A stretch of 64,000 bases of DNA, taken from positions 1,054,001-1,118,000 of the forward strand of contig JAZGVH010000002.1 of NCBI GenBank assembly GCA_039889245.1. Reading direction: 5' to 3'. The notes under the pieces are model-generated. The model was not told where the DNA came from. It ran no database searches and was given only the letters and a program-made list of their open reading frames with translations. The stretch's first letter is position 1; the number at the start of each line of letters is the position of its first letter. Shown here piece by piece: positions 58,071-64,000 of this stretch. This DNA comes from Dermatophilaceae bacterium Soc4.6 (GTDB taxonomy: Bacteria > Actinomycetota > Actinomycetes > Actinomycetales > Dermatophilaceae). The position numbers were made by a program, and so were the translations under genes.

Positions 58071-60652
58071 TGTCCCACGCCCCGCCCCCCACCCCTACCT
58101 CTGGCGAGCACGCCCAGCGCACAGCGGTCCTCGTTGGCCACGGCATGGTCGGGCACCGCTTCGTCGAGGCCCTGCGCTCGCGTGACGCCGAAGCACGGTG
58201 GCGGGTGGTCGTGCTCTGTGAGGAGGGCGACCCGGCCTACGACCGCGTGGGGCTGTCGTCCTACGTCGGCGCGTGGGACCGCTCCCTCCTGGCGCTCGCC
58301 GGTAACGACTACGCGGGCGACCCCCACGTGCAGCTCCGGCTCGGGGCCAGCGCCTCACGCATCGACCGGCAGGCCCGCGAGGTCGTCGTGACCACCGCGA
58401 CGGGCGACGAGACCGTGCCGTACGACGCCCTGGTCCTCGCCACCGGGTCGGCCCCCTTCGTGCCGCCCGTGCCGGGGCACGACCACCCGGCCTGCTTCGT
58501 CTACCGCACGCTCGACGACCTCGACGGCATCCGGGCTGCCGCCGATGGCGCGGCCCTGAGGGCAGCCGCCGACGGTCGCACCGCCACCGGTGTCGTCGTC
58601 GGAGGAGGACTGCTGGGGCTCGAGGCCGCGAACGCCCTGCTGCTGATGGGCCTCGAGCCGCACGTCGTGGAGTTCGCGCCCCGGCTGATGCCGCTGCAGG
58701 TCGACAGCGGCGGTGGCGCGGTGCTGGCCAGGCTCATCGGTGACCTCGGCGTGCACGTCCACACCGGCGTCGGCACGTCGTCCATCACGCAGGCTCCCGA
58801 CGGCGACGGTCTGCTCGTGGGTCTCTCCGACGAGAGCACCATCGCCACCGACCTCGTCGTCTTCTCCGCCGGGGTCCGCCCCCGCGACCTGCTGGCCCGC
58901 GAGTCGGGGCTCGCGGTCGGCGAGCGCGGCGGCATCCTCACCGACCTCGGCTGTGCGACAGACGATCCCGCGATCTGGGCTGTCGGCGAGTGCGCCGCCG
59001 TCGAGGGCCGGTGCTACGGCCTCGTGGCCCCCGGCTACTCCACCGCCGAGGTCGTCGCCGACCGCCTGCTGGGCGGCGAGGCCACCTTCCCGGGAGCCGA
59101 CCTGTCCACCAAGCTCAAGCTGCTCGGGGTCGACGTCGCCTCCTTCGGCGACGCCATGGGCGTGACGCCCGGCGCCCTGGAGATCGTGCACAGCGACGCA
59201 GCCCGTGGCACCTACGCCAAGCTCGTGCTCTCGGACGACACCAGGACGCTCCTGGGCGGCATCCTCGTCGGTGACGCGGCGGCGTACACGACGCTCCGCT
59301 CCTTCGTCGGGCGAGAGGTGCCCGGCGATCCCGCGGTCCTGATCTCACCCGACGGGGGCGGGGTCGACCTGACGGGGTCGCTGTCCGACGACGCGATCAT
59401 CTGCTCCTGCAACGGGGTCAGCAAGGGCACACTCTGCGCGGCGATCGCCGACGGGGCCTGCGACCTGGCCGAGCTCAAGGGCTGCACCACCGCCGGCACC
59501 ACCTGCGGCGGATGCCTGCCGACGGTCAAGAAGCTGCTCGTCGACGCCGGCGTCGAGCTCTCGACGGCCCTGTGCGAGCACTTCAGCCAGTCGCGGGCCC
59601 AGCTCTTCGAGATCGTCGCGTCCACCGGCACCCGCACGTTCTCCGGTCTGGTCGCCCGTTACGGCACCGGCACCGGGTGCGAGATCTGCAAGCCCACCGT
59701 CGCCTCCATCCTGGCCTCGACCAGCAGCGACCACGTGCTCGACGGTGAGCAGGCCGCGCTGCAGGACAGCAACGACCACTTCCTGGCCAACATCCAGAAG
59801 AACGGCACCTACTCGGTCGTCCCGCGGATGCCTGGTGGCGAGGTGACCGCCGAGCAGCTCATCGTCATCGGTGAGATCGCCCGCGACTTCGAGCTCTACG
59901 TCAAGGTCACCGGGGGCCAGCGCATCGACCTGTTCGGCGCGAGGGTCGAGCAGCTGCCGGCGATCTGGCAGCGCCTCGTCGACGTCGGCATGGAGTCGGG
60001 ACAGGCCTACGGCAAGTCGCTGCGCACGGTGAAGTCGTGCGTCGGCTCCTCGTGGTGCCGCTACGGCGTGCAGGACGCGGTCGGGATGGCCGTCGCGCTC
60101 GAGCACCGATATCGGGGGCTGCGATCGCCGCACAAGATCAAGTTCGGCGTGAGCGGCTGCGCCCGCGAGTGCGCCGAGGCCCGCGGCAAGGACGTCGGCA
60201 TCATCGCGACCGAGAAGGGCTGGAACCTCTATGTCGCCGGCAACGGCGGCACGACCCCGAAGCACGCGGTGCTGCTGGCCTCCGACCTCGACGACGACAC
60301 GCTCGTGCGCTACATCGACCGCTATCTCATCCTCTACGTGCGCACCGCCGACCGACTGCAGCGCACGGCTGCGTGGCTCGAGGCGATGGAGGGCGGGCTC
60401 GAGCACCTGAAGGCCGTCGTCTGCGACGACTCGCTGCACATCGCCGACGACCTCGAGGCGACCATGGCCCGACATGTCGAGGGCTACGAGGACGAGTGGG
60501 CCGCTGTGCTGCGCGACCCGGTCAAGCTCTCGCGCTTCGTCTCCTTCATCAACGCCCCGCAGGAGCCCGACCCGACCATCGCCTTCGACGACAGCAGTGG
60601 TCGCCGGGTGCCGGTGCTCTTGGGGATGCCGGCACCCCGCGACGACACCTGA
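58070..60652 (+). CDS. nirB: assimilatory nitrite reductase, large subunit
   Basis: The 860-residue protein has an FAD domain (TAVLVGHGMVGHRFVEALRS), NAD domain (GVVVGGGLLGLEAANALLLM), Bfd-like [2Fe-2S] domain with CSCNGVSKGTLCAA and CTTAGTTCGGC, then the siroheme/[4Fe-4S] domain: SCVGSSWCRYG (Cys657, Cys663) and SGCARECAEARGKD (Cys697, Cys701), followed by VGIIATEKGWNLYVAGNGG. It reduces nitrite to ammonium with NAD(P)H. ATG 58070 is chosen over GTG 58067 because AAGGAG lies 7 nt away. A second short Fe-S-like CEICKPT occurs after the Bfd domain, as in other NirB. Confidence 0.97.
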   Translation: MSHAPPPTPTSGEHAQRTAVLVGHGMVGHRFVEALRSRDAEARWRVVVLCEEGDPAYDRVGLSSYVGAWDRSLLALAGNDYAGDPHVQLRLGASASRIDRQAREVVVTTATGDETVPYDALVLATGSAPFVPPVPGHDHPACFVYRTLDDLDGIRAAADGAALRAAADGRTATGVVVGGGLLGLEAANALLLMGLEPHVVEFAPRLMPLQVDSGGGAVLARLIGDLGVHVHTGVGTSSITQAPDGDGLLVGLSDESTIATDLVVFSAGVRPRDLLARESGLAVGERGGILTDLGCATDDPAIWAVGECAAVEGRCYGLVAPGYSTAEVVADRLLGGEATFPGADLSTKLKLLGVDVASFGDAMGVTPGALEIVHSDAARGTYAKLVLSDDTRTLLGGILVGDAAAYTTLRSFVGREVPGDPAVLISPDGGGVDLTGSLSDDAIICSCNGVSKGTLCAAIADGACDLAELKGCTTAGTTCGGCLPTVKKLLVDAGVELSTALCEHFSQSRAQLFEIVASTGTRTFSGLVARYGTGTGCEICKPTVASILASTSSDHVLDGEQAALQDSNDHFLANIQKNGTYSVVPRMPGGEVTAEQLIVIGEIARDFELYVKVTGGQRIDLFGARVEQLPAIWQRLVDVGMESGQAYGKSLRTVKSCVGSSWCRYGVQDAVGMAVALEHRYRGLRSPHKIKFGVSGCARECAEARGKDVGIIATEKGWNLYVAGNGGTTPKHAVLLASDLDDDTLVRYIDRYLILYVRTADRLQRTAAWLEAMEGGLEHLKAVVCDDSLHIADDLEATMARHVEGYEDEWAAVLRDPVKLSRFVSFINAPQEPDPTIAFDDSSGRRVPVLLGMPAPRDDT

Positions 60653-60717
60653 CCACCTGTCCCGTCCCGACGACCCCGACCCGACGACCCCGTGCGCATC
60701 CGACGAAGGAGCACTCC

Positions 60718-61101
60718 GTGACCATCATCGACCAGGACCGCCGCACGGCGACGTCCGACGAATCTGCCTACTGGGTGCCCGCGTGCGCCTTCGCGGCGCT
60801 CGTGCCCGGACGAGGGGTCGCGGTGCTGCTGCCCGACGGGCGCCAGGTCGCGCTCTTCCTGCTGGACGACGACACGCTGCAGGCGGTCGGCAACCTCGAC
60901 CCCTACACCGGAGCGGCCGTGATGTCGCGCGGTCTGACCGGAGACCGCGCCGGTGAGCCGACGATCGCCTCACCCCTGCTCAAGCAGGTCTTCTCGCTGC
61001 GTGACGGGCGCGCGCTCGACGACGAGCGGATCACCCTGCCGACGTATGCCGTCCGGGTCGAGGAGGGTCTGGTGCAGGTCGGCTGGTCCGAACAGGCCTA
61101 G
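60718..61101 (+). CDS. nirD: nitrite reductase small subunit
   Basis: The 127-residue protein has the Rieske-like NirD fold: YWVPACAFAALVPGRGVAVL, VALFLLDDDTLQAVGNLDPY, VMSRGLTGDRAGEPTIASPL, and FSLRDGRALDDERITLPTYA. The CxH...CxxH cluster ligands of true Rieske proteins are absent, as expected for NirD. It acts with NirB. GTG 60718 has AAGGAG 7 nt upstream; the gap after nirB (65 bp) contains a doubled CGACGACCCCG. The TAG stop is followed after 26 nt by the tandem repeat array. Confidence 0.95.
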   Translation: MTIIDQDRRTATSDESAYWVPACAFAALVPGRGVAVLLPDGRQVALFLLDDDTLQAVGNLDPYTGAAVMSRGLTGDRAGEPTIASPLLKQVFSLRDGRALDDERITLPTYAVRVEEGLVQVGWSEQA

Positions 61102-61127
61102 GGAGCGGGCGATACCGGTGGCTAGGT

Positions 61128-61413
61128 CGCCCCCGCTCGAAGATCTTCGAGTTGTGGCGGGCGTTCCCGCCCCAACATCGCCCCCGCTCGAAGATCTTCG
61201 AGTTGTGGCGACCGTTCCCGACCAACATCGCCCCCGCTCGAAGATCTTCGAGTTGTGGCGACCGTTCCCGACCAACATCGCCCCCGCTCGAAGATCTTCG
61301 AGTTGTGGCGACTGTTCCCGCCCAAACATCGCCCCCGCTCGAAGATCTTCGAGTTGTGGCGACCGTTCCCGCCCAAACATCGCCCCCGCTCGAAGATCTT
61401 CGAGGTGTGGCGG
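61128..61413. repeat. six tandem 50-51 bp units built on palindrome CTCGAAGATCTTCGAG
   Basis: The perfect 16-bp palindrome CTCGAAGATCTTCGAG occurs at 61136, 61187, 61237, 61287, 61338 and 61389, a period of 50 or 51 bp. Each is preceded by CGCCCCCG. The first five are followed by TTGTGGCG and ACCGTTCCCG or close variants, then ACCAACAT or CCCAAACAT; the last copy has GTGTGGCG and then diverges. Units 2-5 are nearly identical, the outer two less so. The array fills the space between convergent nirD and the NnaR-like gene. Both strands are open in some frames across it, but the frames simply repeat and start nowhere convincing. Confidence 0.9.
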
Positions 61414-61443
61414 GCGCCCTGGGCCGTCACCGGGCCCGAGCTG

Positions 61444-62595
61444 CTAGACCGTCAGCCGGTAGCCGCGCTTGATCACGGTGGACACCAGGCCGGCGTCGGG
61501 CAACGACTGCCGCAGCCGCGACATGGCCACGTCGAGCGCGTGCTCGGCCCCGGCCCCGGCCGCGGCGGGCATGGTCGCCATCAGCTGGTCGCGGGAGCGC
61601 ACCGCGCCCCCCGCGACGGCGAGGGCCTTGAAGATGGCCAGGGGCCCCGGGGCCAGGGTGACCGACTGGTCACCCAGCACCACGGAGCACCCGCGCAGCT
61701 GCACCGGCCCGAGGGCCGTCTCGACCCTCATCACCCGCTCGGTGCAGAGGTGCTCGGAGACGATCCTGATGAGCGCGCCGAGGCGGAAGCGCTCGGGCAC
61801 GATCGGCTCGATACCCAGCTCCTGCAACGGGAGTGCCGTCACCGGGCCCACTGCCGCAGCGACCACGTCGACCCGCATGGCGTCGACGAGCTCGTCGGCG
61901 CAGCCCAGCTCGCCGGCCGTGCTGACCAGGGCGTCGACCGCCGGCGCACTGGTGAAGGTGACGAGATCGACCTGGCGGGCGCAGACCGCCTCGATCAGCC
62001 GCTGGAGCCGCTCACTGTCGTGCGGCGGCATCCACCGGTAGGGCGCCACGGTGATGACCCGCGCACCACCGGCCTCGAGCCGCCGCAGCTGGTCCACGTC
62101 TGCGTAGCCGTGCAGCTGCACCGCGACGGTCAGCCCCTGCACGCCACGCTCGAGCAGCATGTCGACGCAGGTGGAGGTGCGTTCGTCGACCGCGATTCCG
62201 TCGTCGTCGAGCCCGGCAGCCCGCACGGCGCCCCGCCCCTTCGGCCCGCGCACGATGATCCGCGAGGCGGCGAGCACCTTCATCAGCTCGTCGCCGAGCC
62301 CGACCGCATCGGACGCCTCCATCCAGCGGCGCATGCCGTACGCCGTGGTGACCACCACGCGGTCGGGGCGGGCCTTGATCACCGCCCGGGTGTCCTGCGT
62401 CAGGACGTCGTCGTGGTCGACCGGCGCGATCCGCAGCGCCGGCGCGTGCAGGACCGAGGCTCCCCGCCGCTCGAACGCCGACACGAGGTCGGCGCTGCGC
62501 CGGTCGGACGTCACCGCGATGCGGAAGCCCGCGAGCGGTGACGACGTGCTGTCGTCCGGGGTGGACGACTCGGGCTCTCGGCTGTCGTGGACCAT
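61444..62595 (-). CDS. nnaR: NnaR-like regulator: uroporphyrinogen-III synthase domain plus winged helix
   Basis: The 383-residue protein joins a HemD-like domain (about 20-262: AGFRIAVTSDRRSADLVSAF, VVVTTAYGMRRWMEA, VDLVTFTSAPAVDALVSTA, AAAVGPVTALPLQELGIEP) to an OmpR-type winged helix at the end (VVLGDQSVTLAPGPLAIFKA through VAMSRLRQSLPDAGLVSTVI then KRGYRLTV). This architecture defines NnaR, which activates nitrate and nitrite genes in Streptomyces. A HemD-like sensor makes sense next to nirB, whose siroheme comes from uroporphyrinogen III. The gene converges on nirD, with the tandem palindromes in between. GGGGAGG precedes ATG 62595. Confidence 0.93.
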   Translation of the reverse strand: MVHDSREPESSTPDDSTSSPLAGFRIAVTSDRRSADLVSAFERRGASVLHAPALRIAPVDHDDVLTQDTRAVIKARPDRVVVTTAYGMRRWMEASDAVGLGDELMKVLAASRIIVRGPKGRGAVRAAGLDDDGIAVDERTSTCVDMLLERGVQGLTVAVQLHGYADVDQLRRLEAGGARVITVAPYRWMPPHDSERLQRLIEAVCARQVDLVTFTSAPAVDALVSTAGELGCADELVDAMRVDVVAAAVGPVTALPLQELGIEPIVPERFRLGALIRIVSEHLCTERVMRVETALGPVQLRGCSVVLGDQSVTLAPGPLAIFKALAVAGGAVRSRDQLMATMPAAAGAGAEHALDVAMSRLRQSLPDAGLVSTVIKRGYRLTV

Positions 62596-62673
62596 CGGAC
62601 CTCCCCGCGTCGCCGTTGCCCCGGAGCATACGAGGGCCCTGTTTCCAGCGGGTTTCGCCCGCCGACCGCCGGG

Positions 62674-63957
62674 TCAGTCCCGGCGACTCGTCACGGCGCG
62701 CAGCGTGCGACCCGCCGAGGCGAGCGCGATCGCGACCGTCGCCCCGAGCACCGCGCCCGCGGTGATCGTCGTACGGTCCTGGGCCCGCTGACCGAAGTCG
62801 GGCAGCCCCGCCGTCGCCCGGCCGCGCCTCGAGGCGGTGTCGGCCGCGGCCAGCCGCTCGGACGCGCGGGCGTCGGCCGCGGCGATCCTGGCCTCGCGCC
62901 CGCGGGGGAGCTGACCCCGGCGGGCGGCGATGGCCGGGGCCCCCGTCGGGGTGACGACCGACAGGGCGCCCCGGGGTGGCGGAGCCGGGGCGAGCGAGCC
63001 GAGAGCGGCGTCGCGACCGGTGCGCACGGCATAGGCACGCACCTCGTCGTCACTGACCGACTCACCGGTCAGCGCCTCGAGCCGCGAGAGCTCGACCTCG
63101 GCGTCGTTGGCGGCCCAGGCCGCCCCGACGAGGATGAGCTTGGCGATGAGGTTGAGCCAGAAGAGCAAGCCGATGACGAGGGTCACCGAGCCGAGGAGGG
63201 GGTTCTTGGTGGCGTTGGCGATCAGGGCCACGGCGAAGATCTTGACGATGCCCTGCCCGACCGCCCCGACGAGGGCGCCCGCCCGCAGGTCGCGATAGGA
63301 CAGTGGCACACCGGACAGCACACGCAACAGCACGAGCATCACGCCGAAGTCGACGGCCAGCCCGACCAGGATGCCGACCGCCCCGACCACGAGCCTGCTC
63401 AGGGTGGCGCCGAGCACCCCCTCGAAGATGCCTCCGAGCGCACCGCTCGCACTCGTGAGAACGGCCGAGAGCACGACCGCGAGACCGAGGGAGGCGAAGA
63501 CACCGAGGTCGCGCAGCTTGACGGTGACGACGTTGCCCGGGGCGCCCGACATGCCGAACACGGTGCGGATGCCGTCGCGCAGCGCCCCGACCCAGCCGGT
63601 GCCCGCGAGGACCAGGCCCACGAGACCGACGAGACCGCTGACCGTCACCACCGAGACCGACGGAGCCGACAGCGCGATCAGCCCGTCGGGGCGCGCACTG
63701 GTCTTGATCACCCCGGGCAGCGACGAGCTGGCTGCGGTGGTGAGGCTGGCGACCAGGTCGGGACGCCCACGCAGCACGAGACCGAAGACCGCGGCCGCCA
63801 GAGCGGCCGCCGGGAAGACGGAGAAGAAGCCGTAGAAGGCGATGCCGGCCGCCAGCAGGTTGCCCCGCGACTCACCGAAGCGGCTCCACGCCTTCCACCC
63901 CTTCGTGGCCTGGATCCTGGTCCACACGGCCATGATCGGCTTCAGGAGGCTCTTCAT
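62674..63957 (-). CDS. YihY/BrkB family membrane protein
   Basis: The 427-residue protein has the YihY/UPF0761 pattern: GNLLAAGIAFYGFFSVFPAA in helix 1, a gap with SSLPGVIKTSARPDGLIALS, then five further membrane helices (about 95-120, 145-170, 180-205, 215-240, 248-270). The family motif LAAGIAFYGFFSVFP-AALAA is clear. A basic, alanine-rich cytosolic tail follows (about 285-400), then a last hydrophobic stretch near 400-420. Such proteins were once called BrkB 'ribonuclease' in error; the function is unknown. ATG 63957 is the start. It is separated from nnaR by 78 bp with no clear terminator. The remaining 63958-64000 shows no gene. Confidence 0.88.
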   Translation of the reverse strand: MKSLLKPIMAVWTRIQATKGWKAWSRFGESRGNLLAAGIAFYGFFSVFPAAALAAAVFGLVLRGRPDLVASLTTAASSSLPGVIKTSARPDGLIALSAPSVSVVTVSGLVGLVGLVLAGTGWVGALRDGIRTVFGMSGAPGNVVTVKLRDLGVFASLGLAVVLSAVLTSASGALGGIFEGVLGATLSRLVVGAVGILVGLAVDFGVMLVLLRVLSGVPLSYRDLRAGALVGAVGQGIVKIFAVALIANATKNPLLGSVTLVIGLLFWLNLIAKLILVGAAWAANDAEVELSRLEALTGESVSDDEVRAYAVRTGRDAALGSLAPAPPPRGALSVVTPTGAPAIAARRGQLPRGREARIAAADARASERLAAADTASRRGRATAGLPDFGQRAQDRTTITAGAVLGATVAIALASAGRTLRAVTSRRD

Positions 63958-64000
63958 CGGGGGGTGCTCGCTTCCGACGCGGAGGTGTCCGGGACCCCGC

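Noticed and set aside
61128-61413. Tandem array read as a CRISPR
   Set aside because: The whole 50-51 bp unit is repeated, including the part that would be spacer, and no cas gene is present.
61128-61472. Repeat-protein genes (frames repeating SKIFELW or KIFER)
   Set aside because: Both strands give periodic frames simply because the DNA repeats; there is no good start, no signal and the period (50 or 51) shifts frame between units.

Overview
The window is about 64 kb of very GC-rich DNA. Nearly all of it is densely coding, with GTG and ATG starts, many 4-base ATGA/GTGA overlaps, and several genes that appear to start at or next to their transcription start. Gene content and order point to a high-GC actinobacterium: an LpdA-type flavoprotein, deoD-pmmB, an add/deoA/cdd nucleoside operon, sdhCAB, a MoxR/DUF58/SpoIIM/RDD cluster, and an NnaR-type nitrate regulator. 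A member of the Intrasporangiaceae or a close relative is my guess, not a demonstrated fact. I see no rRNA, tRNA, CRISPR array or prophage.

Layout. 1-3.3 kb: the end of a YncE-like beta-propeller gene, an unexpected orphan Hcp-like gene co-directional with a Tat-exported barrel protein, a CysA-type sulfurtransferase with SufE, and the fossil C-terminus of a vanadium haloperoxidase/PAP2-like gene. 3.35-4.56 kb: a long palindrome split by an intact IS630-family element. 4.6-10.3 kb: tryptophan 2,3-dioxygenase, an aldo/keto reductase, a xanthine dehydrogenase fossil, an NYN-domain protein and an acyl-CoA carboxylase alpha chain. 10.4-21.8 kb: lpdA, purine nucleoside phosphorylase, phosphomannomutase, an internally deleted FAD-monooxygenase pseudogene, a DsbA-like protein, two PH-domain proteins, and a deoC/aldehyde dehydrogenase/kinase operon. 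21.9-29.7 kb: a membrane and MoxR AAA+ cluster. 29.7-37.9 kb: one minus-strand nucleoside uptake and salvage operon (Bmp lipoprotein, ABC ATPase, two permeases, cdd, deoA, add). 38-45.9 kb: an M20 amidohydrolase, psuG with a PfkB kinase, a DUF559-like protein, an ABC exporter and manC. 46-52.7 kb: an OFA-type transporter, sdhCAB and a D-Ala-D-Ala carboxypeptidase. 52.9-62.6 kb: a complete nitrate assimilation locus (narK, nitrate reductase, FAD/Fe-S partner, nirB, nirD, NnaR-like regulator). 62.7-64 kb: a YihY/BrkB membrane protein.

How it fits together. The centre of the window is a nucleoside economy. A Bmp-type ABC system imports nucleosides. Cdd, Add, DeoA, the phosphorylase and PsuG/PfkB release sugar phosphates. 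The phosphomutase, DeoC and the aldehyde dehydrogenases pass these into central carbon, next to succinate dehydrogenase. The nitrate locus carries its own uptake, reduction and regulation.

The most unusual signals lie outside ordinary genes. They are (i) six tandem 50-51 bp units built on the perfect palindrome CTCGAAGATCTTCGAG between nirD and nnaR, with one further copy 45 kb away; (ii) three long inverted repeats that share outer arms but have different centres, each just 3' of a stop codon, one of them split by the IS630 element; (iii) at least fourteen -10-like hexamers placed 6-8 nt before a start codon, implying widespread leaderless transcription; (iv) four gene fossils; and (v) an Hcp homologue with no type VI secretion genes near it.
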